Assembly: GCA_017165825.1 (NCBI GenBank)
Contig: CM029366.1
Location: 21,914,082 to 21,978,081 of the forward strand
Length of the DNA: 64,000 bases
Direction: 5' to 3'
From: Hepsetus odoe
Taxonomy: Eukaryota > Chordata > Actinopteri > Characiformes > Hepsetidae
Part shown: piece by piece, positions 35,346 to 47,000 of the stretch
How the letters are laid out: each line of letters opens with the position of its first letter
How positions within the stretch are numbered: the stretch's first letter is position 1
Program-made: the position numbers and the translations under genes
Notes under the pieces: generated by a model
Seen by the model: only the letters and a program-made list of their open reading frames with translations
Databases searched by the model: none
What the model was told of the DNA's origin: nothing

Positions 35346-36545
35346 GTGAGTGAGTGAGTGAGTGATCGAGTGAGTGAGGGAGTGAGTAAGCGACTGCGTA
35401 AGTAAGTGAATGAGGATGTGGGTGGGTGAGTGAGCGAATGGGTTATTGGTTGAGTGAGTGAGTGGGTGAGTATGTGAGTGAGTGACTGACTGACTGAGTG
35501 TGCAGATGAGTGAGTGACTGAGTGAGTATGTGCGGGTGAGTGAGTGAGTGATTGAGTATGTTCTGGTGAGTGATTGATTCAGTGAATGAGTATGTGTGGG
35601 TGAATGAGTGAGTGAGTGAGCGGGCAGAGGAGTGAGTATGTGCGGGCGGGTGAGTGAGTGAGTGAGTGAGTATGTTCAGGTGAGTGATTGATTCAGTGAA
35701 TGAGTATGTGTGGGTGAGTAAGTGAGTGAGTGAGTGAGTATGTGCGTGTGAGTGAGTGAATGAGTGAGTGAGTATGTGCGGGTGAGTGAGTGAGTGAATG
35801 AGTGAGTGAGTATGTGTGGGTGAGTGAGTGAGAGTGAGTGAGTGAGTATGTGCGGGTGAGTGAATGAGTGAATGAGTGAGTGAGTGAGTATGTGCAGGTG
35901 AGTGAGAGAGAGTGAGTGAGTGAGTGAGTGAGTATGTGCGGGTGAGTGAGTGAGAGTGAGTGAGTGAGTGAGAGTGAGTATGTGCGGGTGAGTGAGAGTG
36001 AGTGAAAGAGTGAGTGAGTGAGTATGTGCGGGTGAGTGAGTGAGAATGAGTGAGTGAGTGAGTATGTGCGGGTGAGTGAGTGGGAGTGAATGAATGAGTG
36101 AGTGAGTGAGTATGTGCGGGTGAGTGAGTTAGAGTGAGTGAGTGAGTGAGTGAGTATGTGCGGGTGAGTGAGTGGGAGTGAATGAGTGAGTATGTGCGGG
36201 TGAGTGAGTGAGTCAGTGAGAGTGAGTGAGTGAGTGAGAGTGAGGGAGTGAGTGAGTATGTGCGGGTGAGTCAGTGAGAGTGAGTGAGTGAGTGAGTGAG
36301 TGAGAGTGAGGGAGTGAGAGAGAGTGAGTGAGTATGTGCGGGTGAGTGAGTGAGTGAGTGAGAGTGAGGGAGTGAGAGAGAGTGAGTGAGTATGTGCGGG
36401 TGAGTGAGTGAGAGTGAGTGTGAATGAGTGAGTGAGTGAGTGAGAGAGAATGTGCGGGTGAGTCAGTGAGAGTGAGTGAGTGAGTGAGTGAGAGTGAGGG
36501 AGTGAGAGAGAGTGAGTGAGTATGTGCGGGTGAGTGAGTGAGAGT
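35346..36545. repeat. GTGA-based minisatellite with higher-order units
   Basis: About 1.2 kb built of GTGA tetramers. They are punctuated at irregular 40-70-bp spacing by GTATGTGCGGGTGAG, giving a second-level repeat. GTGG, GAGA, GAAT and TTCAGG variants are scattered. It ends about 550 bp before the CpG-rich promoter. The 139-codon minus-strand frame (LTHSLTH repeats) is an artefact. Confidence 0.95.
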
Positions 36546-37089
36546 TAGTTCTAGCAGTTGAGTAAGAAAACACTGGTAAAGCTGGTAAACTTTACAAAAC
36601 ATGTAAAATGTGGGAAAATGGAAACAAGTCAAAAAAGTGAGATGTTTTATTAGTAGAGATGTTACTGTAGTAGTAGCGGTGGTGGCGCTTCTGTCTGTTA
36701 TTACTGATTATTATAGGCTGATAAGGGTGTTGAAGCTCAGTGATCCCACACGGCTCTAGATGGCTGAGCACTTGGCATTCTTCTCTTGGCTGTAGTGCGA
36801 GGCCAGAGGTTTGAAGAGATACAGTGACAGGCCTCGTGTGCTTCACAAGAGTTGAACCCAACCGTTACCCCACTGCAGCAGAGCAGCAGAGATCTTCTCC
36901 AGCGCATTCCTTCAGGAGAGTCCACACTGGCGTCTGTAGTGGACAAATACGGTACAAAAAAATAAATGGCAAAGATATACATAAAGGGAATGGAGCCCCG
37001 TATGTTGGAGCACTTTCACTGATAATGAAAAGAAACATGAGGGTTTCTTTTCTGCTGGAAGTCACAGACAGACAGTCCCACTTGTAGCT
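36546..37089. other. Unique sequence between minisatellite and promoter
   Basis: No repeat recognised. The composition becomes GC-richer toward 37090. It may contain proximal regulatory DNA. Confidence 0.5.
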
Positions 37090-37331
37090 CGCCCTGTGTG
37101 TGTGCGTGCTGATCGGCCATCAGGCAACAGTAACGCGTGGCACTTCCAGTCAGACTCACAGGGCGGAGCCTGTGCGTGTCGTCACAATCGGCCCCGCCCA
37201 CTAAAAGCGGCTGCTCCTGCGGTGCCTGCGCAGAAACGCCGCTAACTCAACAGTGCGGATTGGCTTAAACAGCGCCGGCGGGCGGGCTGAGTCTGTCCGT
37301 ACGACATACATATCGACGAGCATGCGCACTG

Positions 37332-37343
37332 CGCGCATACGCG
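37332..37343. promoter_or_regulatory. NRF-1-like site
   Basis: CGCGCATACGCG matches 11 of 12 positions of the NRF-1 consensus YGCGCAYGCGCR. It sits beside another half-site, GCATGCGCA, at 37320-37328. NRF-1 sites are typical of CpG-island promoters. Occupancy is inferred. Confidence 0.5.
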
Positions 37344-37447
37344 AACGCTCGGCCCAGCGTCAAAGCATCTTCAAGTGAGAACAGAAAAAAAAGAGAGAGA
37401 CGCAACAATAGAACTTCCCAGTGGCCTTTAGAGAGAAAGAGGGCGAC

Positions 37448-37474
37448 ATGGAGGGGAAAGAAAAAGCGACATGA
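37448..37474 (+). other. Upstream ORF 1 in the atp10a 5' leader
   Basis: ATG followed by seven sense codons and TGA. It ends in an ATGA overlap with the next upstream ATG. It counts only if transcription starts upstream of 37448, which is likely from the promoter elements but not proven. Confidence 0.45.
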
Positions 37475-37527
37475 AGAACTTTGCCTGTACCCACTCCGCA
37501 ACGAGAAGGATCGGCATGATTACATAA
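37471..37527 (+). other. Upstream ORF 2 in the atp10a 5' leader
   Basis: ATG at 37471, 18 codons, stop TAA at 37525-37527, with a second in-frame ATG at 37516. It is in a different frame from uORF 1 and ends 71 nt before the atp10a start, so reinitiation would be possible. Confidence 0.45.
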
Positions 37528-37598
37528 GTGGCTTTTGAGGGATTTTTTTTCTTTTTTTTTTCTCTCAAACGGAAAAGTTTGGCGAGTTTGGGAGAAGT

Positions 37599-38026
37599 AT
37601 GGCGCGGGAGATTGGAGACGCCGGAGTCGCCAAAAGTTCCGCTCTCAGAAAGCAGAAGAAGAGGAAGAGCAAGAAAGAGAGCAAGACTAGGACAGTGCAC
37701 GCCAACATTTTATACGAACACGCCAAAGGAGGGGAGAACCCCAACAGACACTACGCAAACAACAAGATTAAAACCACCAAGTACACCCTGCTCTCCTTCC
37801 TCCCCAAAAACCTCTTCGAGCAGTTCCACAGATTCGCCAACGTCTATTTCGTCTTTATAGCTTTGCTGAACTTCGTGCCGGTGGTGAACGCTTTCCAGCC
37901 CGAGCTCGCGCTCGCCCCGGTGGTCTTCATTCTGTCCGTGACCGCTATAAAGGATCTGTGGGAGGACTACAGGCGACATCGATCAGATAAAGAAATCAAC
38001 CACATGGACTGTCTGGTTTACAGCAG
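37599..38026 (+). CDS. atp10a: atp10a exon 1 (start codon, N-terminus, M1-M2)
   Basis: Encodes residues 1-142 plus two bases of codon 143. The ATG has A at -3 and G at +4, and an in-frame TGA lies upstream at 37536-37538, so no longer start is possible in this exon. It carries a Lys/Arg-rich segment, the P4 motif around YTLLSFLPKNLFEQFHRFAN, and hydrophobic M1 and M2. The donor is AG|GTAGGT at 38027. The reading frame hits a stop immediately past the donor, which supports the exon end. Confidence 0.93.
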
Positions 38027-41000
38027 GTAGGTGGAAGTTCCCGGGCTCCTCGCACTGCCCGTTATTCCTGCAGCCTGACTCCTCCATGTCCCCTTCCGGA
38101 GCCCTGCTGGCCTACCTGCTGCACTTGCTCACCTGTGTCCCTTTCGGCTTCACCCCTCAGCTGTGATCATTCTTCATGCATTTCATCCTAAACTCCACTC
38201 TTGCTGTAGAAAGCTTGGAGCCACTGAAAGCTCTGGGAGCTCCTCTGCTTGTGCACTTTTTGGAGCTTTTCTGAAGACCGTCAGTGTCCCGGGTTGGGAT
38301 GGCCCTGCTTTCAGGCCTCAGGTCTGATCATCCTGTCGGGGTTCATTTCAGACCCTTCTTAGAAATTGAATCAGAAAGTTATGAATAACCCCTGAGCCAC
38401 TGGAGAAATTAATGGCCAGTTTTGTCTGAAACATTTGGAGTTGGGGTTGATCTGGAGTTGTGGCTGCAGGTTATTTTACTCTCCAGAGGATTGATGCCAT
38501 CCTGTCGTTCCACAGACAGCTGTATCTTTAAGGTCTGCTTGTCCAGACCAACACAGGGTCACAAGGTTTTAGCCAGATACGTCTTTTTAAGGCCATGCTT
38601 GATAGTGTTTGTTACTTTTACTGTTAACCTTATGAAGTGAATCAGTTTGCGCCGCCTTTGTTTTTACCACTGAATCCCAGCAAATATGTTTCTGGAACAC
38701 GGATCTGTATCAGCTTGTATAATTTCATCGTGGGGTTTTTTAAGAGACCGCTAAAAGTGGAGGCTGCTTCAGTACGTTTCCGGGTCAGGCTTAAATTGTG
38801 TTTTTTGCAACCTGTATGGCTCCAAGGTGTCCGGTGATTTAATCCTCCTCCAAAAACATTCCACCACAAGCATGTGTCAGTGGCAAAAAAAAAAAAAGTT
38901 GTTTTTAAATAGAAGAACAGATTACTTGTACTCGATGTACTTGGTCCCCAACAATGAAACTCCAGGTTTCCCAGCAGGACCATTTCCAGTGTATCACGCT
39001 TGCATTCCCACAGTGCATCCTGGTCACTTCTGTCCTCCAGGTAAGTAGTGCCTGTCCCCCTGACCATTCATATGATGTCAATGAAAAAGTGAATGGTCAG
39101 GCTAGGCCACCTTCCCCCATTTGCCCATTCAGTTCTGATGCTCACTCTGACCGGTCTGTGGTTTCACTGCTCCATACGGAGTAAGCCGTGATGCACTGTG
39201 TGTTCTGACACATTTTTATCGTAGCCAACGTTAAGTTTTTTGGCAGTTTGTTCCACAGTGTAATAGGACCTGACAGACGAGCCTTTTCTTCTCACTTGCA
39301 TCATGGATTCTTGGGTGGCCACAATGCTGTCAGCACCTAACCAGTGTTTCTTTTTTGGAACTCTTTTGGTAAGTACTTACAAACAGCAGTGTCCCACAAG
39401 ACCGGCTGTTCTGGAGATCTGTTCACCCAGTTGTCTAGCCATGACTTGACCCTTCTAACTGGTTTTAATTCAGCATTACACTGCATTACACTAAACCCAG
39501 TTAACAGAACTGTTTATGCTTTACACAGGAAATTGTGATGTACCGTTATAGCTGGGTGGGCAACTCCAGTCCAGGAGAGCCAGTGTTCTGCCCAGTTAGG
39601 TATTTGCCCCCTAAAACACACTCCCTATACCTGCGATTTTCAGGTGAGCTGAACCAGGTGTTTTTGAGCAGGGAAATCCCCAAAAGGTGTGAGACACCAG
39701 CCCTCTGGACCCCTGCGTTACAGTATATATCAATATATAGTCAACTTGATGGATAAAATCAAACTGATTAGTTGATCATATATTTAATAATGACCTAGAG
39801 AAATAACTAAAGGTTAATGCTCAGGCCTCAAAACCTATAAATAAATAAATGAATCTATGTAGATGGATCATGAAGTATGCTCTTGTGTAATGCACTGAAT
39901 AAGAGATCAGTTGTTTAAAAAGAAACAGCCACCATTTGGACATGAATAATTCTGGAGGTGCTGCGGTGTTGTGGGTTGTTATGTGGTAAACTAGTAAGGG
40001 AGCCAGTGTTGGTTTCTCTTTGGTGACTGGGGTCCAGTATAAGTTCAGTTTATTGTTTCTGAAAGACATTTTTGGAATGGTTGGCACCAGGGGTGAAAGG
40101 TGAGAGGAGCTGTTGCTCAGGAGTTTCCCACCAGAACTAACAGCATACTGTCATGAGGATTACCTACTGAAGCAGTCAATGATGAAAGATTTCTTGTCTT
40201 GGTGGTTGACTTTTTAATGTAATACAATAAGAGGTGGCACAATACTGGAAGATCATCTATCTTAGAGCTTGACCTCTTAATACTCGGTACAGTTAGAGAG
40301 GACACAATACTCCTTCGTATCAACCAGTATAGATAAGATCTGGTTTTTATTAATAAAAACAAGCTAAAAAAAACTCCTGAGTAGCACAAGACTCTAAAGC
40401 CATTTTTCCTATCATCAGCTAATGGTGAGTTTAATCACTGCCATCCATGATCGGGTCAGTGTCTATGAAAGAGTTAGCCTTGCTCTCTGAGAGGAGGAAG
40501 TCCCCTATCTCTCAGAACCAGTGTGGTCTTTTAAATGACTTAACAGAATTGGCAGTTAGTTGTTCCTCAATGGTCACTCAAGCCAGCATGTATAATGTCC
40601 TAGCTTGTTGACCTATTTGGGGCCTTAAATCAACCAAAATTAAGATCTAACATCTAAAGGTGGGATGTCGTGCTCATACTATTCACAAATACACTTCTAA
40701 CAACATGGCAGAGTGAATATGTGCCATTTAAGGCTACGTTCTTCAGGGTTGCTTTGGGTTTCATTCTTTTTCCTTATGCTGGATCCAGCATTTTGTGCTG
40801 TCTTTGCACAATAATTTAATATCAAATCAGTAAATCAGTGCCGTTTCTAACTAGAGCATAAAGAAACAGCACATCCCTTGCAATGTAGTTATTTTGTAGT
40901 CATTTCACTAAAGCCATGCGTAGGCACGTAACTTTCAAATTACGCCTTCAAGCCTTATCCTGGTTTGTCCTTGGCGGATAAACACAATTTTCCTAACAAG

Positions 41001-44000
41001 TAAATAGCAGGAGCAGACTATTCATTTTGTCCTGCTGCAATACTTTCTAAAACTGAATGCCTTTGTAAAAGTGTCTGTACACTGCACAGAAATGAAGGTC
41101 GCTCTTAGCTGGCTGTGTTAGCAGGCTGCAATGATTTCCCCCAGTAGGTCTTTGATTCTGATCTGCACAATATTGGCTACACTTACCTTTTCAACTGGAG
41201 TCAGAGGGTGAGCCTTGGACTGCGTTTTCTGATGAAGAGTGGCTCTGTGGGCCATGGACGAAGTGCCATCAAAAGCCTTAGTGTTTCTCTGTCCATAACC
41301 TGAGCCAGCACTGTAACAGAACTGCTCTCATGGTCTCGACATGATTGAATTTCCTCAAGCGCATTCTTCCGTGGTGAATGCTCTTCAGAATGTACTCCTT
41401 GCTGACACTGGAGGGGACTTAATTGGAACTGGAGATGGAAAGTCAAGGTAGAACATTTTTAACTGTGATTTAAACTTAATGTTCGAACACCATCGGCGGT
41501 AGGGCATTTCTCTGCTTCACCACTACAGGTATGGTGTATTTAAAGGTCTATAGAGGTTATTGATGCATGACCGCTTGTAAGTTTAGTCTTTTATTGAAGG
41601 ATGTTTCTAGCTGCAGTAGAAGATTCCAGCTTTCCTGAAGGCTAGCGTTCAGTATTCAATGAGGACTGGATGTTAGGGGCACTAACTTAAATTGCAGGGC
41701 CAAAATAGCCCATATAAAAAGGAAACTCTACCCCTGCTCGCAATGTAATGAAGATTAGGCAGATGTCTCTTTTATTGATGCTATATAATCATTGCATACA
41801 CAATCTTTCCTGAGCTGCTTTTATTTGTATTTATTTATTTATTTTAGGGTTTGAACATTTCAAAATATGTAGGTTTTCTGAGCAGTTTAAATCATTTTTG
41901 GTTGCAGAATGACTCAATCTGCCTTTTTTTTTCATGCCACAACATCTGTCAGTTATTTATCACGTGCAGGTTGGATGATGGGAGTGTGTGAATTTTAATT
42001 TTCTATATTGTGTAATATTGTTGGGCTTCAAGTAAATCAAATTCTACTTCCTGTTTAACCTTGCTGTTACAGCACAAACTCTGAGTAGAAAATGTCTTAT
42101 TAGCGATGATCTTACAGCATAACTTTTGGAAGCATTTGTTATAAAGGAAGCGGTTTTGATGGTTGAGGCACGGCACAGGAAACACACCTAAAGAAGAGTG
42201 CTGTCTGTTCAGTCTGTGTTAATTCAAAGATTAAAAAATAAATCTCCTAATCAAATGGCGTGCTTTTAAGGGGGTAACTAACTGTTTGGGAGTTATGTGT
42301 TTAGTACATTTTAACACTCTTCAAGCAGCAGCCTTCAAAGTCATTTACATCATGAAATTACAAAAATCTATTTTCGGGCTGTTGAAAAATCTCGTCCCCA
42401 TCTGATTCTGATTGTGTATCCTGTAATTTTGTAAAGCTTTATAAATGTGTATTGTAGATCTTGTTTCACTAGAATGGACTAGTTATCTACACTGTGTACA
42501 ATTATTAGGCATGTGAGTGTTGTCAGGATTCATTTTAATCTGGAACAAATCCAGTGCTAATCCTGAAACCTGAATGTTCTCTCAAGGGATACATATGTGT
42601 GAGCAGAATTATTACACAACTAAATGGAAAACTTTCCCATCATACTTGTTTATTTTCATCTGTGTAAGTGAGAATAAACAAACTGTTTTGACCAGTAAAG
42701 CCGCCCTTCTTTTCAATAACCGTTATAATCCTTCCATTCATGGAGTCGGTGAGTTTCTTTATCTGTTGATCAACTTTTTGTGCAGCAGCAACCACAGCCT
42801 CCCAGACACTGTTCAGAGAGAGGGACTGTTTTCCTTCCCTGTAAATTGCCCATTTAAGAAGGTCCACAAGTTCTCAGTAGGGTTTAGGTCAGATGAGGAA
42901 GGGGACCATGGCATTATTCTTTCATCTTTTGACGCCTTTACTGGTGAACTACGCAGTGGAGAACTTCAACCTGAAAAGGTCCAACTAGCTCATCTTTAAA
43001 AATATCAGCTCACACCAGAACCCACCTCTCCTTCGCTGGAGTTTGAGTGGAGCTCATTGGAGGTCTTTGCGCATTACTGATCCAGCCCCAGGCTCATCCA
43101 TCAAGAGTCACTCACGATGTTTCTTGACGTTTCAGCTTGTGTCTTGTTCAGTGGTGTTCGGGTTTCAGCCTTCCTTACCGTGGCCACGTCTCTGAGCACT
43201 GAACATCTTGTACGTCTGGACACTCCAGGAAGGCTGCAGTTCTGTAATATGACAGCACTGGAGGATCGTGGGTTCCTGGTAGCTACACGCTTGATTCTTC
43301 TCAAATCTTTGGCAGTTCATTTGCAGGTTTTTTTTTCCCCTCTCTCTCAACACATTTCTTGTGACCTTGTTGAGTATTTGCAAAAAAATGGAGTGATCAC
43401 ACTACAATATCTTAGCAATTTCAACAGTGCTGCATCCCTCTAAAAGACTTTGCACATTTTTTGCCTTTTCAGAGTCAGTTCTTTCTCTTTTTGGTCCGTT
43501 TTGCCTGAGGAGGAGAAAAGGCTGCACACTTTAATATGGGATGTTGATCTATTTAGGCCACACCCCCCTCATTACACAAATACACATCACCTGACATGCT
43601 TAAGTCCAAATAGCTTTCAAGTTTATACAGTCTGGAGTTGGAATATATGCATAAAAATTAAGAGATGCTAAAAATACTCACGCACCTAATAACTGTACAC
43701 ACAGTGTGTGCTTGTATGCTTATAACAGCTCCCAGGGAAACATTCTGGCGGTTTTCTTGTAAGAATAAAGTGGTTTGAGTGGTTCTGCTGCTGTTTAGCA
43801 GTTGTTCTGTGGTTCTTTTAAGCATCTACATAGTACTTTGGATTTCTGGAAACTGGTGAGGCTGATTTTGTCACTGTAGGTGTCGTAAATAGAAAAGGTT
43901 ATGTTATCATTCATATAACTTTTTAGCAAGCTTACGTTCTGTCAGTCATAGTGACTGCCAGAGCCAGCATGGTGCGCTGTTTGCACCAACAGTCTGGATC

Positions 44001-47000
44001 ACATGGGTGTAATACACTTTCAGTACACAGGTTATGTAAGTTTCATTGCTCAAATTACAAGAACGTTAGTCTGTCTAAAAAGTAAATGTTTTTTTCACAA
44101 GTGGGCAGGTCAGAACCACTCCTTTCCAGAGTGATGTTCTTAATTCTTGACCATTGTAAGCTTAATCACTAGAATAGGTGTGCAGCTGCAGAAGGGTTCC
44201 AAGCAAGAGCCACCGATTTTGTGTAAAACTACACCTAATGTACTCCTGATTGGCTTTTCACACCATCACACGTCTGCTCAGAGCAAATTACAGCCCCTAG
44301 TTCCGTCTTGCATTCCTCTGGAGAGATCTTGGGCCGACTCGGGCGGGTGCGTGCACAGACTCTAATTTGGTTTGAGCTGATTGCAGGTAATGCTGGGAAT
44401 GACTGATGGCTTTGTTCTTTGTTGTGAACAGAACTGTTAAATGAGTGAAATTTCAGAAACCATGCTTTCCATGCCATTAAGATGCCTAAACCATGCTCAG
44501 AACAGGACACGGTGATGAGCACAAGCATGTCTGCTCTCTCTGGTTCAAGCAGCTTCTCTGTGCTGTTACCATTTTGAGAGCTGTGTTGAAATGTGCTACT
44601 GGAAGAGGTGAAATAGACATCAATTGAGTTATAAGCTCTGACTGATTATCCACATGCCCCCATGAAAATCCTCATCAAGCATCCATCCTGTTTTACTAGT
44701 GGTTTCCTTTTCGATTGTGTGACTGGTTTCCTCTGTTGCTGTGGTTATTTTGACGACTAATTGAGAATGTATATTAGGATGGGGCAACGGGGATATTTTA
44801 TCTTATGATAAAATTGAATCACACTCTTCAGAGAACAGATCTCAACAGAAGTACCTGACTACAGCGAGAGTATTCTGTATACTTCAGTGCTACCAGTAGT
44901 AGGGCAGCAGTCTTGATCGTTCTCGTACAGCTCTTTTGTCACCCTTGTCTGGGAGGACCAGTGGATTAAAATGTCAGAGTTTGGCTAAAATATCTTGCTC
45001 CCCTTCATTGAAATTCATTTCTCAAGGTTTGTGTGAAGCTTAAAGCTCTCTTTATTCTTTGAGCCTTGGCATTTTCCACGAGCATTTAAGTGATGAGTTG
45101 GTTGAGGGTGGGGGCAGCAGCACAGGGCAGAGTGATAAATTCTCACTTTAAAGAGAGAGGTGCTGAGTCTATTTATGAAACTGAACATTTCTCCCTTCAA
45201 ATTTTCAACCTATCTTGGAAAATTAACATTCTACCAAGGTAATGCATTGTCCCATTATTTAATTTACAGAAAGACAAATGGTAGGTTTATTTTTATTTAT
45301 TTATTTATGGGGTGTGGGTAAATAATCCGACCACAATATTTATATTTTGGGGCGGCGATGGTCTATTGGACCTTTGGATCATGGTGCCTAGTGCCCATAC
45401 CAGTAGCTTACCCTAAAATAACTTTTGAGCAAGGTACCATCTTCAACAGCACTTGATATGACCGAACTCTGCTCCACTGTGTATGTGGTGGAAATTCAGA
45501 GAAGCATTTTGTGGTGGTGTGTTGTTCACAATGACAATATAGTCACTTTCACACATAAAGCATAGACAGTATAGGGAGTACCTGCTAAGTGTCTCATGTA
45601 TTTTGGTTTGGCCTCTTTCCCTGTATGGAAGTTTTCTCACCATACAGTGATCAGCCAGAACTTTAAAACCAACTGCGTTGTAATGTTTAGGTCCCATTCG
45701 TGCCACCAAAACAGATCTGATCCATCAATGCATGGACTCCATGGGGTCATGATGTGCTGTGGTGTCTGGCACCTGGATGTTAGCAGCAGTTAAACTAGTT
45801 TGCCCAAAACGATGTTCAATTGGATTGAGATCTGAGGGTCTTCCACCAGCTTGGAATCCATTCTCCAGAGAAAAATGAAGAAGTGATTCATCAGATGATG
45901 CCACCATCTTTCATGGCTCCAGCTGTGATTCTCCTGTGCCTGTTTCAGGCACCTTTGGCAACAGAAAGGGTTCAGCAGGGGCACTTTGACCTGTTTGCAG
46001 GCCCATAAGCAACAAGCTGTGATTCACTGTGTGTTTTGACACCTTTATATCATAGCCACAATTATCTTGTTCAACTGTTTGTGCAACAGTAGCTCTTCTG
46101 TGGGACTCGACAAGACCGGCGAGCCTGCAATGAGCCGTGGGCGACGTTGACCCTGCACCGGTTCATTGGTTGTCCTTCCTTGGAACACTTTCATTAGATA
46201 CTTATCACTGTATACTGAAAACGCCGTTTTGGAGATGCTCTGACACAGTTGTCACAGTTGCTAGCAAAATTTGATCGATATACTTGCTATTTTCTTCAAA
46301 AATGGACCATTCACTTCCTCGCTAACGTTTCCCAAACTTTGACATGTGCCAGTATAATCAAATTAATATTATTCACGTCACCCGTCAGTGGTTGATTGGT
46401 GTATAAATGTGGAAACTGATTTGTGATTTTTCTTCTCAGGGGATTTACTGTTTAAGGTTCTATATTTAGGGGTGGGTGGGTGTGTGTGTGTGTGTGTGTG
46501 TTTGTTTATATTTAGAGTGCTAACAAAAAAATTTTCTTCCCCCCCCCCTCCTTGTTTGCAGTTGACTGTATACTAGTGCATAGTAGAGCTGGTCTTAGGT
46601 TTATGATGATCTTGGTCTTTCTAGTTCTGAGGTGGTAGAAATTTTTAATATTCACAAAATTGTTTAACTCCTCACTGAATGTTGCGTGCTGATAGTAATG
46701 AAATGATAATTTAACATGAGAAGGTTTAAAAGATCACTAGTAGTGCATCATTAGTGCATAGGATGGCTTATCAGATATTTGAAGCATTTTGTGTGCAGCG
46801 TAGCAGTGGTTACATTTGTGTGATTAGCTGTTAATGAATCAAATTGTAATTGACGGAGTCACATGACTCTGTCCCTGACTCCCCAATCCTGAGAGGTTTT
46901 GCTGAGACAAACCCCGGAGCAGAGCATAATCCTCCTACTGAAAAATCAGGGCTAAAGTGGTTTTGTGTAAATTGTTCAAATACACCAATTGAGAGTTTTG

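Larger units (their letters stand above)
37090..37598 (+). promoter_or_regulatory. atp10a: CpG-rich TATA-less promoter and 5' UTR of atp10a
   Basis: CpG dinucleotides become dense here after tens of kilobases of CpG-poor DNA, and the density continues through exon 1. Visible sites are GGGCGG (37161-37166), CCCCGCCC (37192-37199), an inverted CCAAT box ATTGG (37259-37263), a TGCGCA at 37227-37232 and an NRF-1-like palindrome at 37332-37343. No TATA box is seen. The transcription start cannot be placed; it probably lies between about 37260 and 37440. Confidence 0.75.

Noticed and set aside
35346..36545. CRISPR-like array suggested by the regular marker repeat
   Set aside because: The spacers are themselves GTGA repeats, the spacing is irregular and the context is vertebrate.
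36213..36632. 139-codon minus-strand frame
   Set aside because: It reads through the GTGA minisatellite (SLTH repeats).
37528..37860. Alternative long frame overlapping exon 1
   Set aside because: It begins at a GTG, is in a different frame from the flippase, and encodes a run of F followed by low-complexity sequence. The correct start is the ATG at 37599.
42574..42999. 141-codon plus-strand frame
   Set aside because: It lies antisense to the Tc1/mariner transposase fossil on the minus strand.
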